Numbered from the stretch's first letter, positions 17,688 to 26,348 are shown. The stretch: 64,000 nt of DNA from an uncultured Ignavibacteriota bacterium (GCA_903884005.1 CAISDA010000078.1:22405-86404); one strand, 5' to 3'. Numbers and translations are program-made. The notes: generated by a model not told the origin, from the sequence alone.

Positions 17688-19031
17688 ATGAAACAGTACG
17701 CCAACTTGTTGAAATATGCTTCGACCGGAGTCATGGCCGCGATCGCGATCGGAGTGACGGTGATGTTCTTTTCGCCGCGGCACTACGAAGCGCCGCCGAG
17801 AGAGAAGCTGCAGTTCGTCTGCCTCGCGTGGCAGGAGGATGCGCTAGTGGCGTACAAATCGATCGTCGCCCGGTGGAATGTGCTGCATCCCGAATCACAG
17901 GTCGAGTATGTGCAGGCGACATGGAGTTCGATCCACGACTATCTCATCACCGGCTTCGAGACGGGCGATGTTCCCGACGTGTTTCACTACGAATCGTCGG
18001 CGATCATCGATTTCGCCGTGCGCGGATACCTGGAGGACCTGTCTCCTCTGGTCTCGGCAGATCTGCGTTCGGATATTCGCAGTGCGGCATGGGCATCCGT
18101 CCGCCGTTCGAACGGTGAATTGAGCGGCGTGCCGGTGCTGATGGAATCGCTCGTGACACTCTATAATAAGGATTTGTTTGAACGGGCGGGGATCGTTCCC
18201 CCCGATACGCTGCATCCGTGGACGTGGAACGATTTTCGCGAGGCCGCCCGCAGGCTGACAAAGGACCTGAACGGCGACGGCACGATCGATCAATACGGCG
18301 CCGGTATGGGGCTCCGCAATTGCGCCAACGTTGTGCTCAATCTGACGATTAGTTTTAACGGTTCCTATTTTCGGAAGGAAGATAATTCGTACATTGTGCG
18401 GACGGGAGACGACGAGAAGCGGCTTCTCAGCCTGATCATGGATATGATGTACACGGACCGGTCGATGACCACTGCGGGTCTCGGCCAATCGGGCCCCGGC
18501 ATGATCCCCGGATTCATCAACGGCAAATTCGCAATGCTTGCCGGCATCGGGGCATGGTCGCGGCAGCAGTTGATGCAAAACGCTCCGCCGAATTTTCACT
18601 GGGGTGTTCTGCCCGCGCTTAAGGCGCGGACGCAGAATATTGGCACCAGCACGCAGACCGTCAGTATTCCCAAGGCGTCGAAACGGAAAAAAGAAGCGAT
18701 GGCATTTATCGAATTCATGACGAGCAAGGAAAATATGGGGGCGATCGCATCGAGCGATTGGATGGTCCCTGCACGCACATCGTGCCTCGGTATGCCGCGG
18801 TTCCGGACGTCCGCCGATGGATGGGACATTGTCTCGCAATCCGCGTCGTTCCTGACTGTCGGCGATTGGGTCGGCGCTCCGGGATACATCGAATGGAAAG
18901 CGCGCGTCGCCAATCCAATGCTGCAGGAACTCTTTGCGCACAGAATGACCGTCGATGAAGCGCTGCGGCGCATCGAGCAGGAAAGCAACCTTGTCCTTGC
19001 ACGCTATAAACTGCGGGACCAGCAATGGTAA
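17688..19031 (+). CDS. ABC transporter extracellular solute-binding protein (family 1)
   Basis: This periplasmic or membrane-tethered binding protein has 447 residues. An N-terminal hydrophobic helix (GVMAAIAIGVTVMFF) has no lipobox, so it may be a signal anchor. The body has features of the MalE/UgpB class: WNVLHPESQVEYVQATW, then TGFETGDVPDVFHYES, LYNKDLFERAGI, and the hinge segment GKFAMLAGIGAWSRQQL. I start it at 17688, seven bases after the permease stop. An in-frame start at 17658 would overlap the permease. Its last codons overlap the start of the first ADP-ribosylglycohydrolase gene by seven bases. That links importer and hydrolases in one transcript. Confidence 0.9.
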   Translation: MKQYANLLKYASTGVMAAIAIGVTVMFFSPRHYEAPPREKLQFVCLAWQEDALVAYKSIVARWNVLHPESQVEYVQATWSSIHDYLITGFETGDVPDVFHYESSAIIDFAVRGYLEDLSPLVSADLRSDIRSAAWASVRRSNGELSGVPVLMESLVTLYNKDLFERAGIVPPDTLHPWTWNDFREAARRLTKDLNGDGTIDQYGAGMGLRNCANVVLNLTISFNGSYFRKEDNSYIVRTGDDEKRLLSLIMDMMYTDRSMTTAGLGQSGPGMIPGFINGKFAMLAGIGAWSRQQLMQNAPPNFHWGVLPALKARTQNIGTSTQTVSIPKASKRKKEAMAFIEFMTSKENMGAIASSDWMVPARTSCLGMPRFRTSADGWDIVSQSASFLTVGDWVGAPGYIEWKARVANPMLQELFAHRMTVDEALRRIEQESNLVLARYKLRDQQW

Positions 19032-20014
19032 TAACACTCCAACAACGCGCACGCGGCGCCCTCGCCGGTCTTGCCGTCGGCGACGCATTAGGCGGACCGA
19101 CGGAAGGAAAAACTGCGGCCGACATTCAACGGCTGTGGGGAACCGTCACAGATTTTTTGAGCGACAATCAAAAATGGAGCGACGACACGGAGTATGCGCT
19201 TTTTTGCGCGCGCATGCTGCTGCAGTACGGGCGGGGCCTTTCCTCTGAAAATGTTGCGGAAGCATATATGCGCGACATCATCCATGGAGCGAACGAGTTT
19301 AAGGGGGCGGGATTCAGCGAGATCATGGCGATCAATAATCTTAGAGCCGGGCTCCGGCCGCCCGCATCGGGACAGCACCTGCATTCCTGGAGCGACGGGT
19401 TGGCGATGCGCGTTGCTCCGTACGGCATTGTTGCCGCGGGGGACTGTGCCTTCGCAGCGCATCTTGCAGCGGAAGACGGCAGCGTTACACAGCACGGCGA
19501 AGGAATTTTCAGCGGCCAGGTTGTTGCGGCGGCAATTGCGGCGGCAATGGACAATGCGGCATTGGATGACATCATACGACTGTCCCTGCAGACCATCCCC
19601 GGAGATTCCTGGACGGCACGATCGATCACGTGCGCCGTCAATATCGGACTGTCGGCATCGACGGTGTGGGATGCAATACCCCGGCTTGCTCATGAGATCC
19701 CGTGTTCGGCGTATTACTGGTCGGACCTCGGCCCGGAAGCTGTCGGCCTGGCATTTGGCGTTGTCGCCGCATCGCGGTCGGACTTCCACGATGCCGTGCT
19801 CGGCGGCGTCAATGTCGGACGCGATACGGACACAGTGGCGGCGATTGCCGGCGCCGTCTGCGGAGCGATGCATGGCGTCGATGCGATACCCGATCGATGG
19901 CTCTCGCGCATGGGCAGGGCCGAGGGCCGGTGCATTCGCACCGTGAACGGTATGGATATCATTGAAACGGCTGACGCACTTGCGGTGCTGGCGGAAGAAT
20001 GGAAATCCCGATGA
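19025..20014 (+). CDS. ADP-ribosylglycohydrolase (DraG/ARH) family protein, copy 1
   Basis: The 329-residue protein of the all-helical DraG/ARH fold hydrolyses alpha-N- or O-ribosyl bonds of ADP-ribosyl compounds with two magnesium ions. All hallmark metal ligands are present: GLAVGDALGG near residue 20, SDDTE at 52-56 and RDTDT with D267, D269 and T270. An active enzyme is therefore expected. The start overlaps the solute-binding protein gene by seven bases, and the stop overlaps the next paralogue as ATGA. No ADP-ribosyltransferase partner is nearby, which argues against a DraT/DraG-like regulatory pair. A catabolic or metabolite-repair role is more likely. The true substrate is unknown. 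Confidence 0.9.
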   Translation: MVITLQQRARGALAGLAVGDALGGPTEGKTAADIQRLWGTVTDFLSDNQKWSDDTEYALFCARMLLQYGRGLSSENVAEAYMRDIIHGANEFKGAGFSEIMAINNLRAGLRPPASGQHLHSWSDGLAMRVAPYGIVAAGDCAFAAHLAAEDGSVTQHGEGIFSGQVVAAAIAAAMDNAALDDIIRLSLQTIPGDSWTARSITCAVNIGLSASTVWDAIPRLAHEIPCSAYYWSDLGPEAVGLAFGVVAASRSDFHDAVLGGVNVGRDTDTVAAIAGAVCGAMHGVDAIPDRWLSRMGRAEGRCIRTVNGMDIIETADALAVLAEEWKSR

Positions 20015-21054
20015 GCGTAGAACAGCGTGTAAAAAATTGTATGCTCGGCGTGGCGTTCGGCGATGCATTATGCTGGCCGTCCATGTACCACCGGAGCACA
20101 CTGCTGCCTCCGTGGACGCGGAGAGTGAGAAGGGAAATGGACGCGGCCGCCGAAGAGCAGAGTGTGCTCAGCATTCCGCAGCCGTTCTCTCTCAACCGTC
20201 CCTCCGATCCGTTTGCGCTCGGGCCGACCGATGACACGGAGTGGGCCGCGTGGACCGCAGAACTGCTGCTGCGGTCGGACGGGGTGATCACCCAAACCCT
20301 TGTGGCGGATGCATGGAATGACCTTGCGTTTCGACAGGAAAAAATTCGGGGAAGCATCGGCGTCGCGTGCGCGCTTGAAAATATTCGACGGGGTATCCAG
20401 CCTCCCATGAGCGGGCGAGACAATCCCCACTATTTTGACGACAGCGCATTGATCCGGGCCGTTGTCATTGGAGCGCTATGGGCAGGTGAGCCCGCTCGGG
20501 CATCGCAGTATGCCGCCATCGATGCCGGCGCGACCAATGCCGAAGATGGTGTGTGGGGCGCACAGGCGGCAGCGGCGACGGTTTCGATCCTGTGCAGCGG
20601 CGGCACTGTGGATGAGGCGGTGACTGCGTGTTTCGGCCATATTCCCGAATCATCGCTGCTGCATCGGACGATTGCGGCCGCATTGCAGGCGTCGGCGAAT
20701 ACTTCCGCGGACCTCGTTCTGCAACTGCAGGAGACGATCGTTAATAAAGTGTACTCATACGCATGCTCTGCCGCCGAAACGCTTGCGCTATCTCTCGCGC
20801 TGCTCGTTCACACACGGGGCGACCTCGAACGCACGGTCTTTCTTGCATGCGCGTTTCCCAAGACCGCCGACAGTGTTCCGGCATTGGCCGGCGCGTTTGC
20901 CGGTGCATGCTCCGACGCACCGGTGCTGTCAAAGCAATGGGAGCAGCAGCTTGCGCGCCTTAAAGGGATCGCGATCCCGGGTTGTGCGGATGCCGATTAT
21001 CTCGCGATCGTAGAACGGACTGCGCTCTTGGCCGCGCGGGCTCCTTCAGAATGA
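20011..21054 (+). CDS. ADP-ribosylglycohydrolase family protein, copy 2, with altered metal site
   Basis: This paralogue has 347 residues. I choose the ATG at 20011 because it forms an ATGA overlap with the stop of copy 1; an upstream ATG at 19999 is possible. The N-terminal motifs are intact (GVAFGDALCWP and TDDTE at residues 73-77). The C-terminal metal motif reads T285-A-D287-S288 instead of D-x-D-T, so one aspartate ligand is lost. A longer insertion lies between the first two motifs (residues 24-70). It may have changed substrate, reduced activity, or act as a non-catalytic partner of copy 1. The family is secure and the altered site is a direct observation; the consequence is inference. 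Confidence 0.87.
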   Translation: MSVEQRVKNCMLGVAFGDALCWPSMYHRSTLLPPWTRRVRREMDAAAEEQSVLSIPQPFSLNRPSDPFALGPTDDTEWAAWTAELLLRSDGVITQTLVADAWNDLAFRQEKIRGSIGVACALENIRRGIQPPMSGRDNPHYFDDSALIRAVVIGALWAGEPARASQYAAIDAGATNAEDGVWGAQAAAATVSILCSGGTVDEAVTACFGHIPESSLLHRTIAAALQASANTSADLVLQLQETIVNKVYSYACSAAETLALSLALLVHTRGDLERTVFLACAFPKTADSVPALAGAFAGACSDAPVLSKQWEQQLARLKGIAIPGCADADYLAIVERTALLAARAPSE

Positions 21055-21102
21055 CGGAGACTATTAAGTGCGGTGAATTGTTAACACAACCCGGATACCA
21101 TT

Positions 21103-22443
21103 ATGCACATTTCATGGATCGAGCCCGTGCAGCTTGTCGAGTTCGAACTCAGACAGCGCAGGGAAGAAGGCGTGGACGCAGACGCGCTGCTGTCCTCGTG
21201 GACGGAGCTTCGACAGCGTTCCACTGCGGACGAACTTCGCGCTGCAGCGCAGCGCTATCTCACCATCCTGTACACGGATGAACACGCCTATGCCGCTCCC
21301 GTACACGAGCCGTCCGAGTTGTCCGCGATCCTCCAATTGTCGCCCGTGTCTTCGGCGCCTCAGGCAGTGTCCGCTGTGAATGAGACCCGCGTGGCGGATT
21401 GCATCCTTGGCGGATGGCGTGGCCGAGCGGCGGGATGCCTGCTTGGAAAACCCATCGAAAAAATTCCGCGTCAGGGCATCCGCGAAGTGCTTTCATCAAA
21501 CAACACCTGGCCGCTCACAGACTACATCACAGAGCACGGCATCACCGAAGAGATCCAAAAAAAATATACGTGGAATCGCCACGGCGGCAGGGAAAGCCTT
21601 CGCGAGAACATCGTGTGCATGATGGAAGATGACGATCTTAACTACACGATGCTGAATCTTCATGTCCTTGAAACGTTCGGCGATTCATTCACCACGGAGC
21701 ATGTGCTGGAAAGCTGGTTGAATCTGATGCCGGTGATGACGACATTTACTGCCGAACGAGTGGCGTATGTGAACGCGCTCAACGGCCTCAGGCCGCCGGC
21801 GACCGCGGTGCAGCGCAACCCGTATCGCGAATGGATCGGCGCGCAGATACGCGCGGACATGTGGGGATGGGTGTCTCCCGGCGATCCGTTGCGGGCTGTG
21901 GAACTCGCGTTCAGGGATGCCCGGCTGAGCCACGTCGGCAACGGCATCTACGGTGAAATGTTCGCCGCCGCAGCGCTCTCCGCCGCATTCTCTGCGCAAA
22001 GCGTCACCGAGGTTGTCGAAACGGCGCTGCGGTTCGTCCCCTCGGAATCGCGTCTGGCGCACGCCGTCCGATTTGCGCTTTCGCTGCCGCAGCGTGAACC
22101 GACATGGGAGGGCGCAGTCGACCGGTTGTACGAAAAATTCGGAGGCTATCACTGGGTCCACGCCGTGAACAATGCCGCCCTTGTCGCTGCGGCGCTGCTC
22201 TATGGCGCCGGCGATTATGAACGCTCTATCTGCAATGTGGTGATGGGCGGATGGGACACCGATTCGAACGGCGCCACCGTCGGTTCGATTGTTGGGACTC
22301 TGAACGGCGCCTCGGCGCTGCCGGATAAATGGACCGCTCCGCTGAAGGACCGGATTCGGAGCAGCATGAAAGGTTTCGACAACGCCTCGTTCACCGATCT
22401 TGCCGCACGCACTGTGCGCCTGATGAAGTTCGGTCATCGATGA
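21103..22443 (+). CDS. ADP-ribosylglycohydrolase family protein, copy 3, with N-terminal extension
   Basis: With 446 residues this is the longest of the four. Residues 1-95 form an extra N-terminal part, rich in charged helix-forming residues, that I cannot assign. The DraG-type core then begins (GGWRGRAAGCLLGKPIE). In place of the T-D-D-T-E motif it has E175-D-D-D-L-N-Y, a variant seen in a distinct branch of the family. The C-terminal site is D385-T-D387-S388, so both aspartates are kept. It starts 48 bases after copy 2. The divergence from copies 1 and 4 suggests a different substrate rather than simple gene amplification. The family is clear; the activity is unknown. Confidence 0.87.
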   Translation: MHISWIEPVQLVEFELRQRREEGVDADALLSSWTELRQRSTADELRAAAQRYLTILYTDEHAYAAPVHEPSELSAILQLSPVSSAPQAVSAVNETRVADCILGGWRGRAAGCLLGKPIEKIPRQGIREVLSSNNTWPLTDYITEHGITEEIQKKYTWNRHGGRESLRENIVCMMEDDDLNYTMLNLHVLETFGDSFTTEHVLESWLNLMPVMTTFTAERVAYVNALNGLRPPATAVQRNPYREWIGAQIRADMWGWVSPGDPLRAVELAFRDARLSHVGNGIYGEMFAAAALSAAFSAQSVTEVVETALRFVPSESRLAHAVRFALSLPQREPTWEGAVDRLYEKFGGYHWVHAVNNAALVAAALLYGAGDYERSICNVVMGGWDTDSNGATVGSIVGTLNGASALPDKWTAPLKDRIRSSMKGFDNASFTDLAARTVRLMKFGHR

Positions 22444-22474
22444 TCATATTTTGTAATTATACACTGGAGCAGCT

Positions 22475-23437
22475 ATGAATACTCTCACACATCGCGACCG
22501 GGCATGCGGCGCACTGATCGGACATGCAATCGGCGACTCGTTCGGCGACGCCGCACGTACGCCTGAAAATCATTTCCGCTACGGCATCCTCACGGACTTC
22601 CCCCCCGGCAAAACCCCGGGCACGGACGATACGGAATTTGCGCTGCTGTGTGCAGAAACGGTCATCGTCACCGGCGGAGAATTGACGGATGATGCCGTGC
22701 TCGCGTCATGGCGGTCGCACGTGATCTCATTGACGGAACTTCACCGCGGCGGCGCCAGTGAACGCGAGGCCGCCCTCAATATCCGGCGGGGCATGCGTGC
22801 GCCTCTCTCGGGAATGTACAACGCGTATTATATGAGCGACGGCGCGGCGATGCGCATTACGCCGATCGGCATTGTCTGCGCCGGAGACCCGCATCGCGCC
22901 GCGCAGATGGCCGAGATCGAATCGCGCATCAGCCACTCGCGCGACGGTATCTGGGGAGCACAGGCCATCGCCGCCGCAATTGCCGTGGCAATGGACGGCG
23001 GTTCGGTCGACGACATGTACAACGCCGGCATCGATGCCACTCCCGAAGATTCCTGGATGCGTTACACGCTGATGAAGGCGGCCGAGATCATAGACGCTGC
23101 GTCATCTCCGGAAGATGCATGGGCTCCGCTGCACGATGCGTTGTGCAGCGAATACAAGGCCGTGTCTCCCGAAGCCGTTGCGGAAGCATTCGCCGTGTTT
23201 AAGATCGCCAATGGAGATTTTAAGCGTTCCGTCATTCTCGGCGGCAACTTCGGCCGCGATGCCGACACGATTGCCGCTATCGCCGGAGCGATGAGCGGAG
23301 CTCACCAAGGCATCCAGGCCGTTCCCGAACCGTGGATCGCCAAGGTCAGGATCGCCGCCGGCAATTGCCTTCCCTTTACAAAGGACAAGGATATCATCGC
23401 CGTTGCGGAATCTCTGGCGGCGCTGATAAAAAAATAA
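22475..23437 (+). CDS. ADP-ribosylglycohydrolase family protein, copy 4
   Basis: The 320-residue protein is closest in layout to copy 1. All metal-site motifs are intact: GHAIGDSFGD near residue 20, TDDTE at 50-54, and RDADT with D262, D264 and T265. It begins 31 bases after copy 3 and ends 60 bases before the citrate lyase CitD-CitE fusion gene. An active dinuclear magnesium hydrolase acting on an alpha-ribosyl bond is expected from the family. Its position beside citrate lyase is unusual, because the carrier-protein prosthetic group of citrate lyase carries an alpha-ribosyl linkage. A functional link is possible but not shown. Confidence 0.9.
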   Translation: MNTLTHRDRACGALIGHAIGDSFGDAARTPENHFRYGILTDFPPGKTPGTDDTEFALLCAETVIVTGGELTDDAVLASWRSHVISLTELHRGGASEREAALNIRRGMRAPLSGMYNAYYMSDGAAMRITPIGIVCAGDPHRAAQMAEIESRISHSRDGIWGAQAIAAAIAVAMDGGSVDDMYNAGIDATPEDSWMRYTLMKAAEIIDAASSPEDAWAPLHDALCSEYKAVSPEAVAEAFAVFKIANGDFKRSVILGGNFGRDADTIAAIAGAMSGAHQGIQAVPEPWIAKVRIAAGNCLPFTKDKDIIAVAESLAALIKK

Positions 23438-23497
23438 CGCGGCGATTCATCGAGTTCATATTTTTTTCCGCCGGCATACCACTATGAATCCATACAC

Positions 23498-24766
23498 ATG
23501 AATACACGAGCCCAAGGTGCTGCAGGACGGAACGACGCGGGTTCCCGCTCCGACTGTTATGTTGAAGTGGCGATCACGCGCAGGTCCGGCATCACGATCG
23601 ATCTCACGAGCAAGGTCGAGGCATTGTACGGCGATTCGATCCGTCTGCTCGTCAACGACGTGCTTCACACTATCGGCATCGCGCATGCCCGGGTCTCAAT
23701 GCTCGACCAGGGGGCGGTGCCGTTCGTGATCGCTGCGCGCGTCGAAGCAGCGGCAGCCAGGGCACTCGGCGGATCATGCAGGCCGTATCCGACGCCGGTG
23801 CTGACGAAGCCGAACACAACCGATCGCCACCGGCTGCGCCGCACGCGGCTGTACCTTCCCGGCAACGAGCCGCGCTTCTTTCTCAATGCGGGGCTCCACG
23901 CACCCGACGGCCTTATTCTCGACCTTGAAGACAGCGTCGCTCCGGCAGAGAAGGATGCCGCGCGAATCCTGGTGCGCAATGCGCTCAGAGCGGTGGACTT
24001 TAACGGCGCGGAACGAATGGTGCGCATCAACGCCGGCGCAATGGGGCTCGATGATCTTCGCGAAGTTATTCCGCAGGGTGTCCATGTCATACTCATTCCG
24101 AAGTGCGAATCGGCGGCGGACGTCGCGAGCGTCGCACATGCCATCTCCTCGATTTGCGCGGAAACGGATCGGAACGATCCTGTCTATCTGCTGCCCATCA
24201 TCGAATCGGCGCGCGGTGTCGTCAACGCGTTCGGGATCGCGTCTGCATCCGATACGATCTGCGGCCTCGCCATCGGCCTGGAAGATTACTGCGCCGATAT
24301 CGGCGTACAGCGCACGCGCGAGGGAAAAGAAAGCGCGTATGCCCGCGCCGCCATCGTGAACGCAGCGTGCGCAGCCGGCGTGCAGCCGCTGGACAGCGTG
24401 TTCTCCGATGTCACGGATATGCCGGCGCTTCTTGTCCATGCGCGCGAATCCAAAGCGCTCGGCTTCAAGGGAATGGGCTGCATTCATCCCCGCCAGATCG
24501 GCGTCATTCACGATGCGTTCGCTCCGACACAACAGGAGATCGAGAAGGCGCAGCGCATCGTGCGTGCATTCGAATCGGCCAAAGAAGCACGAAGCGGCGT
24601 GACGGTGCTCGACGGCAGAATGATCGACATGCCCGTGGTGCTCCAGGCGCTGCGCACGCTTACACTTGCGGTGAGCCTCGGGCTTGTCTCGGCGATCCGG
24701 AACTCGGCGGGATCTTCCCGCCGTGTGAGCAACGAAGACCGGAAGGATGATGCACATGCCGAATAA
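23498..24766 (+). CDS. citE: Citrate lyase gamma-beta fusion (CitD acyl carrier domain fused to CitE)
   Basis: The 422-residue protein joins two normally separate subunits. Residues 1-95 match citrate lyase acyl carrier protein CitD (ITIDLTSKVEALYGDSIR, LDQGAVPFVIAARVEAAAAR). Residues 110-400 match the beta subunit CitE (RLYLPGNEPRFFLNA, LILDLEDSVAPAEKDAAR, IGLEDYCADIGV, KGMGCIHPRQI), which cleaves citryl-CoA. In CitD the prosthetic group sits on a serine in a GTLES(S/G)D motif; here the site reads A14-G-S16-R-S18-D-C, shorter by one or two residues, so S16 or S18 must serve. No Shine-Dalgarno sequence is obvious before 23498. The alpha subunit follows directly. The ligase and prosthetic-group genes (citC, citG, citX) are not in the window. 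Confidence 0.87.
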   Translation: MNTRAQGAAGRNDAGSRSDCYVEVAITRRSGITIDLTSKVEALYGDSIRLLVNDVLHTIGIAHARVSMLDQGAVPFVIAARVEAAAARALGGSCRPYPTPVLTKPNTTDRHRLRRTRLYLPGNEPRFFLNAGLHAPDGLILDLEDSVAPAEKDAARILVRNALRAVDFNGAERMVRINAGAMGLDDLREVIPQGVHVILIPKCESAADVASVAHAISSICAETDRNDPVYLLPIIESARGVVNAFGIASASDTICGLAIGLEDYCADIGVQRTREGKESAYARAAIVNAACAAGVQPLDSVFSDVTDMPALLVHARESKALGFKGMGCIHPRQIGVIHDAFAPTQQEIEKAQRIVRAFESAKEARSGVTVLDGRMIDMPVVLQALRTLTLAVSLGLVSAIRNSAGSSRRVSNEDRKDDAHAE

Positions 24767-26348
24767 ACGAAAAGTATCCCAGGCTGGAGCAGCAATGGTG
24801 AAGAACGCAGCAGGCAGGCTTGTTCCCCGGTGCGTGAACGGTGTCGATCAAACGGCGTTTCAGGGCGTGGGCGGGTATGTTCCCGCCGGCATGAAGGCGA
24901 AACCGCGCGTGAGCTCGTGTGCCGAGTTTCCCGCAGATGGTAACAAGATCGTTCGCTCGCTCGCAGATGCATTGAAGAAGGCGGGCCTTGCCAGTGGCAT
25001 GACGATCTCGACGCACCATCACCTCCGCAACGGCGATATTCTCACAAATTATCTGTTCGACACGATCAAGCGGCTCGGCGTCCGCGATATCCGCTGGTAT
25101 CCGAGCGCGTCCTTCCCCGTTCACGAGCACCTCATTCGCTATCTTGAAGACGGCACTATACACCACATCGAAGGGAGCATGAACGGGCCGCTGGGCAGGT
25201 TTGCCTCGTCCGGCAGGATGCGCGGCACCGGTATCTTGCGCTCTCACGGCACCCGCTACCAGGCGGTCCAGGACGGAGAGGTGCATATCGACATCGCCGT
25301 GCTTGCCGCCCCGTCTGCCGATTCGTTCGGGAATGCAAACGGACTGACCGGGCCGTCGGCCTGTGGTCCCCTGGGGTTCGCGCTGGTCGATTCGGATTAT
25401 GCGGACAATGTGATCGTCGTCACAGACCACCTCGTCGACTTTCCCTGCGTGCCGTGGCACATTCAGGGAAATAACGTCGACGCCGTTGTCGTGATCGATT
25501 CGCTCGGCGATCCCTCGAAGATCGTCTCGGGCACGACCGAGATCACGAAGAGTCCCGACCGTCTCCTGATCGCGGAGTATATCGCCCGGTTCATCGAGGA
25601 TGCCGGTATTATGCGCGACGGGTTTTCACTGCAGGCCGGAGCCGGCGGCATCAATCTGGCGTTTCTTCTGTCTCTCAAAGAGCGCATGAAACGTGCCGGC
25701 GTCAGAGCCCGGTTCATGCGCGGAGGAAGCACGAAATATTTGGTCGAAATGCTGCGCGAAGGACTCACGGAGTACATCCTCGACGGCCAGGCGTTCGACC
25801 AGGAGGGGATACGCTCGCTCGCGGCAGATCCGAGGCACGTCAACACCAGTCCGTTCACGAGCTATAATTATCACGGCAAGGGAAATTTTGCCTCCATGCT
25901 CGATGCAGTCGTGCTCGGCGCAACGGAAGTGGATGTGAATTTCAACGCGAATGTCGTGACGCATTCGGACGGGCTGCTCCTGCACGGACTCGGCGGATGG
26001 CAGGATTGCCTCTTCGCGAAGTGCACGATTCTTGCCGTGCCGTCGCTGCGCGACAGGGTGCCGATCATTGTGGACAGGGTCACCACGCTGTGCGGCCCTT
26101 CGGAACTGATCGATGTCATCGTCACCGAACGCGGCATTGCGGTGAATCCGCGCCGCGCCGATCTCCTCAAACGCATCTCCGGAAGTTCGCTGCCGATCCG
26201 TTCGTTGACCGACATGCAGACGGAAGTGTTTGCGCTCTGCGGAGGCCGGCCGGCGGCACCCCGGCTGGATGAAAATCATTGTGGAGCGATTGTTAAATGG
26301 GTCGATGGAACGGTGCTCGACAGCATCTATTCCCTCGCGTCACACTAA
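24756..26348 (+). CDS. citF: Citrate lyase alpha subunit (citrate:acetyl-ACP transferase)
   Basis: The 530-residue CitF swaps acetate for citrate on the acyl carrier, giving citryl-ACP for cleavage by CitE to oxaloacetate and acetyl-ACP. Family features are clear through the whole length: TISTHHHLRNGDILTNYLFD, GPLGRFASSGRMRG, GFSLQAGAGG, GGSTKYLVEMLREG, VVTHSDGLLLHGLGGWQD and VTERGIAVNPRRADL. Three close ATGs (24747, 24750, 24756) are in frame. I prefer 24756, since GGAAGGA at 24741-24747 lies eight bases before it. The gene overlaps the CitD-CitE gene by 11 bases. The enzyme is cytoplasmic and normally serves anaerobic citrate use or cytosolic acetyl unit formation. Confidence 0.92.
   Translation: MPNKRKVSQAGAAMVKNAAGRLVPRCVNGVDQTAFQGVGGYVPAGMKAKPRVSSCAEFPADGNKIVRSLADALKKAGLASGMTISTHHHLRNGDILTNYLFDTIKRLGVRDIRWYPSASFPVHEHLIRYLEDGTIHHIEGSMNGPLGRFASSGRMRGTGILRSHGTRYQAVQDGEVHIDIAVLAAPSADSFGNANGLTGPSACGPLGFALVDSDYADNVIVVTDHLVDFPCVPWHIQGNNVDAVVVIDSLGDPSKIVSGTTEITKSPDRLLIAEYIARFIEDAGIMRDGFSLQAGAGGINLAFLLSLKERMKRAGVRARFMRGGSTKYLVEMLREGLTEYILDGQAFDQEGIRSLAADPRHVNTSPFTSYNYHGKGNFASMLDAVVLGATEVDVNFNANVVTHSDGLLLHGLGGWQDCLFAKCTILAVPSLRDRVPIIVDRVTTLCGPSELIDVIVTERGIAVNPRRADLLKRISGSSLPIRSLTDMQTEVFALCGGRPAAPRLDENHCGAIVKWVDGTVLDSIYSLASH

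Noticed and set aside
17895..19088. Long minus-strand open frame (397 codons) across the solute-binding protein gene
   Set aside because: It mirrors the codon pattern of the real plus-strand gene, has basic low-complexity sequence and no recognisable motif. The plus-strand protein is a clear family member.
19025..23437. Toxin-antitoxin or DraT/DraG-type protein ADP-ribosylation system
   Set aside because: No ADP-ribosyltransferase, macrodomain or toxin-like gene is adjacent; the neighbours are an importer and citrate lyase.
23774..24757. Minus-strand open frame (327 codons) opposite citDE
   Set aside because: Shadow of the fusion gene in GC-rich sequence; rich in Arg, His and Asp with no domain signature.
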